From assembly GCA_018136815.1 (NCBI GenBank), contig CM030937.1, positions 1,476,253 through 1,540,252 of the forward strand: a stretch of DNA of 64,000 bases. Direction: 5' to 3'. Under the pieces are notes generated by a model. It had not been told where the DNA came from. It did not search any database and worked only from the letters and a program-made list of their open reading frames with translations. The DNA is from Isochrysis galbana (Eukaryota > Haptophyta > Isochrysidales > Isochrysidaceae). This document shows positions 42,138 through 52,334 of the stretch, piece after piece. The translations under genes were made by a program, and so were the position numbers. How positions within the stretch are numbered: position 1 is the stretch's first letter; the number at the start of each line of letters is the position of its first letter.

Positions 42138-44740
42138 GAAAAAAAAAACCTTTTAATATTCTCGCCTCCCCCGTGGCACTGACTCGCATATTCGTAGCCA
42201 CGCCCCCTTCCCTTCCTCACCCTCATTCCCCGCCTTGCGGCAACTCCCCTCGTGCTCTACTTAGGGGCTCGGGATATGTGGGGGGTCCGAGCGGAGCTGT
42301 GTGCACTTGTCCTCAGCGGCGTGTTCTCCGCTCCCTCCTGTGCCACTGAGTGACCCGTTTGTTTTTAGAGTTGTTCCATGGCCCCTTGGCTTAGTGTGCG
42401 CGGCGTTCCTCTTAGATGACCTATAGTGATCGATCGCGTTCTTAGATGGTAAGTTCCCCCGGGCCGACGCTTCATGTCATGCGAGTCTTTCAGCGAGGCC
42501 AAGTGCTTTTGCTACGAGGCGGGTGTTTTCGCTCAGTTGTAGTCTACCTTTCTCGTTTTCAATGAATACGGGGGCGCTGAGTTCTAGCGATTTCTTGAGT
42601 TTGGGCTTTCTCCCTTGAGCGGCTTTGTGCGTGCGTGCAGAGCAGTGCGCTTTTGGCGGGGTGAGGCCCCTGACTAATGTAGTGAATCTCACTAGTGTAG
42701 ACTCTAGGATAGGTATGTAGTGGTATTCGTATGACTCAAATTCTACTCTGTAGAAGTCTCTTAGTATATATTTCCACGCTATCACGTATAGTGCTTTTAG
42801 GCTTTCGGGAGTGTTCGTACCAGGATATGCAAATAATCTATCCTTTATTTTCTGTGTGCGTGTCCTTCTGGGGGGAGGAGTGTAGTTGTTGAGGGCGTCT
42901 ATGGTCTCGAAGATGGTTTTCGTCGCGGGACACCACGCTAGATGGCACGAGTTTTCGCGGTGTCGACGACATAGCCTACATATGTCTGTCTGAGTGTCTG
43001 TGAATCTATTTCTAGCATACCAATTCTTCTGTGTGTGATATGTTTGAAGTGGAGGTGCTTGTCTGTGTGTTTCAATAACGGCATTGTGTATAGTTTAGCT
43101 ATGTGCTTCCATTCTTCGTTTGTGATATTCAGCCTTCTCTCCCATGCTAATCTTGCCGCTTGCGGGGCGTTGCTCCGGGTCGCTTTAAGCGTGGCCTTGG
43201 TAATGTCTGCGACTGTTATCGCGTCAAGTGCGACCTTTCCTTTTCGTATGGCATATTCATCCGCGAGGGGGTACTCCATGTGCCTTGGGCCTTTGTATCC
43301 GCCCTCCCATCTGGCTGGCGGGTGATAGTGTTGGATCTCTCCGACTTCTGCCACGTTGCCGGTGTCTGTTACCTCTCCTAGGTAGTCAGTTTCGATATGT
43401 AGCCATATATTGTTTAGCTTGCTGATGTATTTTTCGTCTTCAGAAACCCTGACCTCTTTGTTCTGTGGCTCGGTCCCCGGTCTTTGAGGCGGGGTGTTTG
43501 TGTCGTGCGACTTTTGTCCTTCAGTGGCTGAAGGCGGGCGCTCTTTCGAACGCTCTATCACACGCGTTGCGTGGCCGACTATCTCGTCCCACGAGTCGAG
43601 AAAATCTTTTTTGTGTATCGAGCGTCCCTCGTGAATGAACGTTTCGGGTAGGTGTTCGAGATATGCCGAGCACTCTTTTTTGCTATACGGCGTTGTAAAA
43701 GCGCCGTCTTTGAATACGTTATGTATTACGTTGGTGTGCAACGCTTCCCATAGGCGCGCCCACGGGGCGCGCACTTTTGGGGGCGGGATGTGGGGATTGT
43801 GCCATATTGGCTGCGATAGCGCGCCTTCCCGTGTAAGGAAGGAGGGTTGTATGTCGAGTTCCCTGAAGTTAGTAATCGCCTCCTTCCAGAAGACTGGGAG
43901 CCCCGGGTTTCCCCTGATACTTCCCGTCAATATTTTCGTGGGGATCGTGGAGAGGACTGCTCCTCTCCCTAGTCCGGTTCGGCAGAACCAAGCATCGAGC
44001 GCGTGTTTCCATAGTGCCTTTCTCGCGTTTAGGTAGTTCAAGATCCATTTAGCCTGGAGTGCTTTTACATGGGACGGCCAATCTAGAATCCCCAGCCCTA
44101 GTGTTCTAGTTGCACTCTTATCGTGCGACACGGCGTAGTGTGGGTGTTTTATCCATTTGTTTTGTCTATTGGTGTACGGGCTTGTCCAGAGGACGGCCTC
44201 CACCGCTTTCTTTACCCGGGTGTGAAACCATTTGGGGGCGGCCAAGGTTTGTAGCCAGTATCTTGGTATACCATATATTATGAAGTTCACGATTGACGCC
44301 CTACCGAATATCGTCATATAGTTAGTGGCCGGCGCTAGCTTAGCGACTCTCGCGTCGATCTTGTCTGCTAATTTCGACCAAAAGGGTTTAAGCGATTCCG
44401 GCGCTCCCAGAGGGACGCCTAAGATAGTTAGGTATTCGTCGTTATTTATCCAATTGTATTTCCTCATATCCCACGGGGGCTTACGGAGCCTTTGGGATCC
44501 CATTCTCAGTCCTTGGAATTTGTCGGCGTTAGTCTTGCCGCCCGTCGCTTTCTCGTGTAGCTCCACCCATTGTAGGGACTTCTGAAGGCTCCTATAATCG
44601 CGCGCTATCAGCGCCGTGTCGTCAGCGAATTGGCTTATCTTCAGGCTGTACCCGTTTAGGTTTACGCCGCTGATGTCTTCGTCGCCGTTGATAGCGCGGG
44701 TGAGTGCCTCCGTGGTTAGGAGAAACGTGAGCGGTGACAG
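42138..44740 (-). mobile_element. LINE, 5'-truncated within the reverse transcriptase, frameshifted
   Basis: The longest LINE copy here. Minus-strand coding starts at LSPLTFLLTTEAL (about 44756), then the catalytic FADD box (ISQFADDTALIARDY), thumb region (YLTILGVPLG), INFIIYGIPRYWL-type motif, ADEYAIRKGKVALDAITVADI and the zinc-knuckle region. A frame change near 42970 separates the main 542-residue frame (44566-42938) from the last part (WKYILRDFYRVEFE to the stop at 42477). The 3' UTR ends in the family terminus at about 42148. The lineage looks like the Tx1/L1 group. It has no palm motif A, no endonuclease and no ORF1, so it is dead. Confidence 0.88.
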
Positions 44741-45074
44741 CGCCGCCGGCGTCGCGCTCTCCGTCGCGTGGGTGCCCCGAGGGCGCCACTTCTCGCACCC
44801 CCATCACACGCTCGGGATCGTCGCCTTCGCCCTCGCCCTGCTGCAGCCGCTCAACGCGCTCGTGCGCGGCACGCCCGGCGCCCGCACCACACGCCGCGCC
44901 GTGTGGCGGGTCGCGCACAAGGGGACGGGCTACGCGGTGCTCGGCGTGGGCGTCTACCAGGCCCTCTCGGGGCGCGCCCTCATGCCGAGCCAAGGCGACG
45001 CTGTTCTCGTCGCGTACGTGGTGCTCCTGGGCCTCTCCTTCGGGGTGCTCGCGGGGGGGCTCATGGTAGGGTGA
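44741..45074 (+). pseudogene. Cytochrome b561 / ferric-reductase domain remnant
   Basis: About 110 plus-strand residues up to a stop at 45072 resemble the second half of a cytochrome b561 domain: HPHHTLGIVAFALALLQPLNALVRG (helix with haem-ligand His), RRAVWRVAHKGTGYAVLGVGVYQALSGR (second ligand His and helix), and a last helix VLVAYVVLLGLSFGVLAGG. The upstream half is missing and the sequence abuts the 5' border of the LINE, whose antisense supplies the rest of the open frame. Either the LINE inserted into this gene, or it lies in an intron with 5' exons lost. Family knowledge: b561 proteins carry electrons across membranes from ascorbate. Confidence 0.55.
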
Positions 45075-45116
45075 GAGTGAGGGAAAGGAGACCAAATGAA
45101 GGCAAGCCGCCTAACC

Positions 45117-45793
45117 CTGTTTGACCGCCCTACTCCATGGGGGGGGGTGGGTCAAAACCCCCCCTCTCCCTCTCTCCGTTCTCCTCGATCCACCTCGGTC
45201 CCTACGGCGCGTCGCCATGCGGCGCGCCACGGCCTGCTCTCAGAGGCCCTTTGGGGGCTCCCAGAGGGCCAACCAGGGCAGCTCAGGGGGCAGAGGGCAG
45301 AGGAGGCTGGGGCTCAGCCCTTGGCCCCCCTTGCCTCTCCCACGCTTGCCTCGGCCTGGCCCCGGGAGCTGCCCGAAGTCCTCTGTCTGCCTTCCGACCA
45401 GGGATGGGGGGGGAGTCAGCTCGAGGGCAGGCCCATGCTGGGCGTGGGAGTGCGAGTCGCGGCCCGCGCCCACGAGGGGTTTGAGCCAAAATGATGATTG
45501 CCCAGCCCCTAGCAGGGGCTGGGGTTGGTTGTACGGGCCCACCCCGGGCGGGGGGTGTCCACGATGGAGAGAGGGGGGAAGGGGGGAACTAGAGCTCACG
45601 GGGGGGGACGCGTGCCACGTGCCATCCGATCACAAGTACATCTAAGCCCTTTACCCCTACCCTCCTAGTAGTGCACGGGGGGAGTCGCCTGATGGCAGGG
45701 GGGGAGGGCCGAGGGAGTTTGGGGGTGTCGAAAGCTTGCGTCTTGCGTGAAAGTAGCGCTGGTCCAGAGTCGCGGGCCGCGGCGAGAATATTA
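45117..45793 (+). mobile_element. LINE-derived fragment with 3' terminus
   Basis: 45600-45790 matches 6880-7060 in the same orientation (GTAGTGCACGGGGGGAGTCGCC, GCGGCGAGAATATT end). 45485-45590 shares GGTTGGTTGT and TGTCYRCGATGGAGAG blocks with 61765-61830. 45230-45420 is the complement of the block at 51650-51790. A mosaic of family pieces without coding capacity; the left limit is uncertain and starts at GTTTGACCGCCCTA. Confidence 0.5.
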
Positions 45794-45951
45794 TTTTCAG
45801 CTTGTGGTAAATGATTTTTTGTAGCTTGAATCTTCAAACGATTTTTCAAGGCTTATCACCGACACCGACACTCGGCTCGAAAGCAGACACTCACGCTCGC
45901 AACTACATAACATGGCGGGTAGTGCTCCCACTGCTCACTATTACGCGATGG

Positions 45952-48260
45952 TCACGCAGTCGTGGTAGCGCCGTTCATGGTCCTGCGCTCAGCTGCTGCT
46001 AGCCTAGCCTGCAGTCCGGCGACCTCGGCCTCGAGCTCACGGTTCTGCTCGAGAAGCCGCTTCGTCTCCTCGCCCAGCCTCGGCAGCATGGCGGCGAGGC
46101 GCGACAGCTCGGATGGATCGACTGGCCTCGTGAGCTCAAAGGATGCGTGCTCCACAAGTAATGCCATGAGGTCGTCGCGCGAGGCCGCTTGTTGGGTGAG
46201 ATCGATGGGCGGCGCGCCTTCTGTGCGGTCGCCGCGCAGGAACAAGAGAGCGGGCACACTCGCAACACCGAGAGATCGCGGAATATCATTTCGAGACACA
46301 TCAATCGACGCGAACCGAAGGCGCCTGCGAACACTAAGGGCGGGGTGTCATGTGAACGACATCGCGGTGCAAATGCTCATGTGAGCTGCTATGACACCCC
46401 GCTGAAATGCTCCACACTCCGGACCTACGCGTGCATGTCACCGACCTTTCGTGCAGCCATAGCCTTGCGAGAGCGTCGATCTCTTCGAGGAGCACAGCAG
46501 CACGTTCACCCCCCCATGGCGCATGGACTAGCAAAAGCACATCCGTGCGGGCTCGCAGCGCAAGCGGGTCAATTGTCGAGCCCACGAGCCTCACAACCTG
46601 AGAAGGAGACATGAGAGAGAGAACGGATCATCGACGAATGTGCAATTGGAGCCCGTGGCCTTCCCCTCCACGCGGCCGCTGCAATCAGAGAGGCGAGGCC
46701 GAGTCCCGGCCACACGCCGCCTAGTGGCAGGTGGGAGCCTAGCCAGGCCACTAGCACGCTTGGTTAGGGCCGCGATGGCGACGCCACACACCGGTGCCAA
46801 GTTGTCGAGCGGCGGCTCCTCCGAACGGAGCGTGGGCATCACGGTGCCTGCAATCACGGCACGCGTCCACGCGACGAGCGGAGCATACATGGATGCGTGG
46901 TACACTTCGGCGCTCGGGAGTGAGTCGTCCGTGACGAAGGGCTTGGGCTGTGAGCGCTCGTCGGAAGGGGCAGTCGTGGCCACCGAGCCGGAGACATCAA
47001 TGGCGGCGGAGGCGGTGCCGGCGTCACCCGGAGCCTCTGTGCCTTCGAGCAGCGCTGTATCACCCGGGAGACGGTCAAGCGGCATGTGGTACACAAAGTG
47101 TTCGTCTGCGCGATCGGCCACGAGCACCTGAAATGAGCATACCAATGCCGGTGAGTGTGTGAGCGTACTGTAAGTAGTATACGATTAAGGCGAGGCCCGC
47201 TCGCGAAGCAGCCGTAGCCGATTGGGGCGCTCACCGGAAGCCGCGAACCGACTGGCATATGGTGTGCGTGCATCTCGGCATCAAGCCACCCAAAGATGGC
47301 TCCCGTGGCCGCGGCTGCTCGCCGGACGAGCTGCCCAATGCGTGCACGATGCACTGCTGCCAGGGCCGAGGGCTGAGGGCTAGTTGCATTGAGCATGAGC
47401 CAAAACATGGGTGGAGCACGCGCTGTGCCGTCTACCTGCGCGTGCGCGCCGCCCACTAGGGCGCGGTATGGCTCAAAGGTCAACGCGGAAACCTCAGACA
47501 AGAGTGGTAGCACGTGACTCGCTAGCCATCCCCGCATCGTGTCAGGCTCGCGTGGGCCTTGGTAGGCCAGCGTCTCGCCGCGGCGCAGGAGCAGGATGCC
47601 CGCCTCCGAGTGGTCAGTGTTGTCGCGCGGAGCGCCGGTCGAGACAAGAACCTCATTTTGTACGGCGCGGGCAGCGTCGACAAAGAAGACCTCGCCCGCC
47701 GTTGTGGGCTCACACGGGCCGATAGACGCGTCGACAGGTGGCAGGCACCAGCGGCGATAGAGCGAGGCCGGCGCCGTGAGGAAGGCAGTGCGCCGGAGGG
47801 ACGGATCGGCCGCAAGTGCTCGTAGGGCCGCGAGCGCTGGCTCGTCCGGCTCGTCCGGCGCGCCGAAGACGACGAGCGCGCCGCCGTCGTTCGACTCACC
47901 CACTTCACGCTCGAGCGCTTCCTCCTCATGTACGTGGAGGGGCTCATGCCTCGCGTGCCTCTGTAAAAAGCGTGCGAGGGTGTGGGCTGCTAGCTCTCCC
48001 GCGTACGCCACCGGCTCCTCCACCCCGTGGTGGTGCAGCCGGAGCGCAGGGAGGGAAGCAGCGCCCGCGAGTGCGGCCAGCTCTCCGTCAGCACACACTG
48101 CGAACGCTCCCTGCTGGTCAGGAGGAAGGAGAGCGGCGGCGGCGGAGAGAAGGGGAGGGGTACGGGAGAGTGATGCCACATAGAGAACGAGCAGCGGAGA
48201 GTGCAGCGCCAACGACGACGAGAAGTTGTGCGCGGCCAGAACGAGCGGCTCGAGGGGCAT
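45952..48260 (-). CDS. PDI-family multi-thioredoxin-fold protein lacking CxxC active sites (four exons)
   Basis: Exons 48260-47235, 47127-46792, 46597-46446 and 46324-45952 join in phase to 628 residues. The layout follows protein disulfide isomerase a-b-b'-a'. N-terminal fold: PLVLAAHNFSSSLALHSPLLVLYVAS. Middle folds: GALVVFGAP and FGWLDAEMHAHHMPV. A b'-end motif follows (WTRAVIAGTVMPTLRSEEPP, compare F..F..GKLKP.LKSEP). The a'-like fold is VVRLVGSTIDPLALR...DVLLLVHAPWGGERAAVL then FASIDVSRNDIPRSLGVASVPALLFL with the cis-Pro. The WCGHC site is replaced by WGGERA in a' and is absent in a, so disulfide exchange is not expected; a chaperone or adaptor role is inferred. The C-terminus is a coiled coil (EETKRLLEQNRELEAEVAGLQARL) without KDEL. 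No clear signal peptide, so a 5' exon may be missing. Confidence 0.72.
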
Positions 48261-48279
48261 CGGCGACGCAACCCCCCCC

Positions 48280-48446
48280 CTCGCTCCCCCGCCCCCGCCT
48301 TCCCTCCGTCTCGTTCTCTTTGTACTCTCGCTCTTTATCTTCCCCCCTCCCCCCTCCCCCCTTCCCCCTTCCCCCTTTTCTTCAATTCATTTCTTCCTCT
48401 TCCTCTTGTTTCCCTTGATCGCTCTCAGCTGAATCTTTGGAGAGCG

Positions 48447-48479
<33 letters not shown>

Positions 48480-48482
48480 CTT
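48280..48482. promoter_or_regulatory. Pyrimidine tract with a C run of about 30 bp, 5' of the PDI-like gene
   Basis: C/T-rich plus strand from 20 bp upstream of the minus-strand start, including an unbroken C homopolymer of about 30 near 48449-48478. Candidate promoter tract. The homopolymer may also be assembly-sensitive. Confidence 0.35.
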
Positions 48483-48656
48483 CTCTTCTTTCTCCCACCA
48501 CCCCCTCCATCCAGCCACGCCGACGACCGACCCGACCCACACACACTCTCTAGCAATAAATCCCACAGCGCTACAGCTACAGCCCGGATCCTATCTACTC
48601 TAGAGGCTTGCGCTTCGCAGAGCGGCCCGCTTCGCAGAGCGGCCCCCCCCCTTCCC

Positions 48657-50118
48657 ATGGCTCCCAGAGCCCTCCCCAAGCCCCAGAGGAAGCCTAAGCC
48701 GGCCCCTGGGCACTATACTATCCAGGCCCGCGATCTCCGCGCCAGAAACCGCGCAGCCGCGCTCGAAGACGTCCGGACAGGGCGTATGGGTTCACGTTGA
48801 CACGCCCTCGAGGGCCCATTACAGTAGCTTGGGCAAGGTGTTAACCCATCTGGCCTCTTACAAGTGTTGACGCAGGGCACAACAAGTGTTGACACGGTGT
48901 TGACGCACTTCCACTCGTTACTGTTGCGGTTGCTGGTTGCTGATTCTGCTTGCTTTAGCGGGCAGCGCGGCAGCGCGCGCGAGGGAATGCGCGGTCAAAT
49001 GACAAAATGCCTATCGGGACACGCGCGGCCCCGCGCAGGTGGAACGCGCAGGCGACGCGCAGCGCGCAACGTGAGCGTCGGCCGGTCGGTCGCGCGCAGC
49101 GAGTGCGGCGGGCAGCCGGTCCACGGCCGCGAAGGCGGCGGCGGGCACCGCCGGCGCACCTCCGACCGCCGCCGCTGCCTCCCCACGCAGTAGGCGGCCC
49201 ACGCGTGCACAAGGAGTAGCACGGTCCCATCGCGCCGCCCGTGTAGCGGCAGCAGCGCAGCGCGCGCAGCAGCAGGTGCAGCGGTGCAGCCGCGCAAGCT
49301 CCAAGTTGGCCATGGTGCCCGTGCCGAAGAGCAACTCTCCACTTGCCACTTGGCCGTGCAGCTCCTCGCGCGCGCGCACGCGCGGCACGTAGCATTCAGT
49401 GGGTGCGTGAGTGCGTGGGTGCGTGGGTGCACAGCAGTACACAGCACCGGCAGTGTAGTGTTAACCCGCTGCTGGTACCAACACTTGCAGATTGAGGTGT
49501 TAACGCATGTGCCACACCTAGCCAATGGAGGTGTTAACGCAAAGTGGGTCAACACCGGGTAAACGTGAACCCATACGCCCTGCGTCCGGAAGGCTGCAGC
49601 GTACTGCCGAGCGAACAGCGTCGGAGCCAAAGCAGCAATGGCCACAGGGATGTTCCCGCTGGCAACGCGGCATAAGGTCACAGGAGAGCTGCAGAAAGCG
49701 CAGGGGGACGAGCAACGAACGCGCGACTCACACTCACAGATTCTCACAAATGTAGAGCGGCGCAAGCTCGCTGCATGGATCCTAGCGCGCGCTGACATGC
49801 ATGAGCCCCAAAACAGGCACCAGATATCCGTCAAAGTGCGCGAGATGCTCGCGGAGCGGCACAGGTTCAACCGGGCGAAGAAGTTCGGCAAGGGTACAGT
49901 CCTCCTCAACACACCCGAGCTCAACCACGTGAACTCCGACCTCGACCTCTCCCATACGTTCTTCCAACGCATCTTCCCGTGGTGGCGTGCTCACGGTATC
50001 GACATCGAGGAGGGCAGCTCAAGGGCAGAAGAATATCGAAGGGGGAAGAAGTACACGGAGGAGGTTGTTCGTAACCACTTTCACGGCGAGTATGGTCTGG
50101 AGGCCGAGCTCATCGATG
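48657..50118 (+). pseudogene. Transposase-like ORF split by a hAT element and truncated by a LINE
   Basis: A plus-strand frame from the ATG at 48657 (MAPRALPKPQRKPKPAPG, basic) runs to 48777 and resumes in the same frame at 49591 once the 805-bp insertion and one target-site copy are discounted. It continues to about 50118 (LATRHKVTGELQ, VERRKLAAWILARADMHEP, HQISVKVREMLAERHRF, LSHTFFQRIFPWWRAHG). It then runs into sequence complementary to the LINE fragment and stops. The helical arrangement resembles the helix-turn-helix region in front of pogo/CENP-B-type DDE transposases, but no catalytic domain is present, so the family is only a guess. The reading frame was intact when the hAT element landed. 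Confidence 0.5.
48778..49582. mobile_element. Non-autonomous hAT element (805 bp) with perfect TIRs and 8-bp duplication
   Basis: Terminal inverted repeats start CAGGGCGTATGGGTTCACGT at 48778 and mirror exactly over 21 bp at 49562-49582. The 8-bp duplication CGTCCGGA flanks it at 48770-48777 and 49583-49590. CAGGG ends and 8-bp duplications are hAT hallmarks. Subterminal copies of GTGTTAACGC/GTGTTGACGC (several within 48838-48910 and 49460-49550) look like transposase-binding repeats. It has no transposase ORF. Perfect ends suggest recent movement. Confidence 0.92.
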
Positions 50119-50139
50119 CAGGGCTCCCCTCCTGCGTGG

Positions 50140-50404
50140 AGCCTAGCTCGTCCGCCTGTAGTCTAGGAGATCTGTTCCACAGTATCGTGTGAACGTCGGA
50201 GTCGATCGCTTCCATGAACCATGTCGGAGGGGTGATAGTTGATAGCCAGTATCTCGGAGTCCCGTAGATGATAAAGTTCACTAGTAGCGTTCTCCCGTGA
50301 ATCGAGAGGTTTTGAACTCCTTTCCACGCCGCGACTTTCTTCTTAAGCTTTGCATAGAGCTTCTCCCAAAAAGAATCGCTGGGAAAGCGTTCAATCGCCA
50401 TCAC
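50140..50404 (-). mobile_element. LINE fragment, post-RT region
   Basis: Minus-strand frame FWEKLYAKLKKKVAAW...NFIIYGTPRYWL..ITPPTWF corresponds to the FNFIIYG.PRYWL section of the 42138-44740 copy but is a distinct, diverged lineage. It truncates the transposase-like ORF. Confidence 0.75.
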
Positions 50405-50432
50405 CTCCCGGTACTATCTAGGCATTTCTGAT

Positions 50433-50738
50433 TTAACGACCTGACAGCTGACGGAGTAACATACGCTCATTATAGTTTTGAGGCATCGGATTGACCAAGC
50501 TCAGTGTGACGTTAGCTAGTAGTGTATTGATGCGGTGTGACAATTGATTTGTCATATGAGTTTGAAGCTTCACATTATCTTCGAGGGCGTCTTGCCGCTT
50601 CGCAAGGGCGTCAAGTAACTTTCGCGAAAGTTGGACGTGAGGGTGAGGGGGCGCCCGCATAGCGTTTTCGTATGTAACGTTGGTGTGATTACAGTGGGAG
50701 AAAAAATGACGTGAGGCGACAAACGTAAGCTCTTCCAT
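50433..50738 (-). CDS. Hypothetical 101-residue protein
   Basis: ATG-initiated minus-strand frame with a helical, coiled-coil-like middle (HVQLSRKLLDALAKRQDALEDNVKLQTHMTNQL is broken here only by composition; heptad leucines are visible). No family recognised. It lies between two LINE fragments in the same strand sense as the 50140 fragment, so it may be part of a retroelement ORF. Confidence 0.3.
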   Translation of the reverse strand: MEELTFVASRHFFSHCNHTNVTYENAMRAPPHPHVQLSRKLLDALAKRQDALEDNVKLQTHMTNQLSHRINTLLANVTLSLVNPMPQNYNERMLLRQLSGR

Positions 50739-50899
50739 TGTTATGGCCCTCTAGAGCTGCGCTGTTCTCGCACTGTCAGAGGCCGCGTCTCCAGCGCTTC
50801 TTCTAGCGCCGCATCCCTACCCGCAGGTGCGGTCTTGATGCATGCCGGCCGCGGCTTCCTGTGCGAACATCCGGTCCCCCTCCTCTCCTCGGCCTCGAA

Positions 50900-52030
50900 C
50901 GAACTAAGTTTATACTTGGTCGCGATGGAGCGCGCCGGCGCGACTCCCCTCTCTTTCGGGCCCCCCGCCGAGGGCGGCCCTCCTGCCCACATGGACACAT
51001 GGACCTGTCGCTGGCAAAGCGGCCGCGTCCGCCCTCAGAGGCCGATCAGGTGCGCGCGACTCCGGTCGCGTCACACGGCCCGTGGCCTCGGCCACACCAC
51101 GCACAGCAGCCGTGCTGGCCCGGCAGAAATAGCCCAAACCCACAGGGAGGTAGCCGAAGCCCAAGCAGAATCCCGCTAAAAGATCTCCCGCTCCAACGCC
51201 AGCTCCGGCGGGAGGACCTTCACTCTAAGGAATTCTTCGCGCAACTCAAAACCCGGAGATGGAAAGCCAACGTTACCGAGCTATTCCGGACCAAGGACTG
51301 GGACCGACCGGAGCACTCGGAGCGCGACACCGCAAGCTCAGACCACGACATCAGAAGGGAATTTCGAAAATACTACGTGTGGCTATACTCTCCTAAGGAG
51401 GCCCACAGACAACCTATTGTTAAAATAGGGGGCAATGGGGCCGCTCTGCGCCCCACTACACCGGGCACTAACTTCCCTCCGGGGGGGCCCGTCAGTCACT
51501 CTCACGCCCTGCCTATTGGCATGGGCTGAGCACTCAACACTCTGACCCAGACCCCCAGTGGGCGCGGGTCGAGACTCGCACTCCTAGGCCCACTTGGGCC
51601 AGCACTCGTACTCACTCTTCCCCCCCTCTCCTGGTCACCAGGCAGACAGAGGCTTGCAGGGGGCACACAGGACCGGCGAGGCACGCGAGGGAGAGGCAGG
51701 AGGGGCCAGGGGCTGAGCCCCAGCCTCCACTGCCCCCTGAGCTGCCTGGCTGGCCCTCTGGGAGCCCCCTCAGGACCCCTGAGAGCAGGTCGTGGCGCGC
51801 GCCATGGGCACGCGCCGCAGGAGAGGGCGAAGAGAGAGTGGAAGAAGGGAGAGCGGAAATCGTCAGTCCCCGGACCGGGGATTCACCGATAACCGCGACC
51901 CGTTTACATTAGTAAACGGGCGGTCAGCCCGTCAGCACCTCTGAAGTGGCCTCCCTCGCCGCGCCTGCCGCCGGCTTTGCCCCTTCCTCATTGCCCTCAG
52001 GCCCTATGGGCCATCACAATTCGTCAGCCT
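50900..52030 (+). mobile_element. LINE 5' end fused to a pre-RT segment, with non-coding tail blocks
   Basis: Starts AACTAAGTTTATACTTGG, the 5' terminus fixed by the duplication at 6313, followed by an ORF1-like start (MDLSLAKRPRPPSEAD). It then jumps to ORF2 just before the reverse transcriptase (RWKANVTELFRTKDWDRPE, RREFRKYYVWLYSPKEAH), so ORF1, the endonuclease and later the RT are deleted. 51640-51900 repeats the GC-rich block seen at 6540-6785, and 51940-52022 is the inverted copy of the TGACGAATTGTGATGG block at 22812 and 55770. Confidence 0.65.
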
Positions 52031-52334
52031 ATTCCACTCTGTTGCACGCCCCCCCCCCCCCCCCCGCGCGCTTAGTCCCCCCCCCCCGCGCATAGCCCCC
52101 CCCCCCCCCCGCGCGCTTTGTCCTCCCCCGCGCGCTTTGCTACGATTCCCATGAAGGTGTCCTCTGCGACCCCTGGTGTGTGTCCCCGAGGCCCTCCGCT
52201 CATTGTCTAGCTCAACCTTCTTAGTCATCCCGAGGCCCACACGCAACAACAGCCACTCCATCACACCCTCAATATTCCCTTCCTCACATCTGGTCGTGAT
52301 TAACGGAACCTTTTCTGCTACTTAGACAGGGTAT

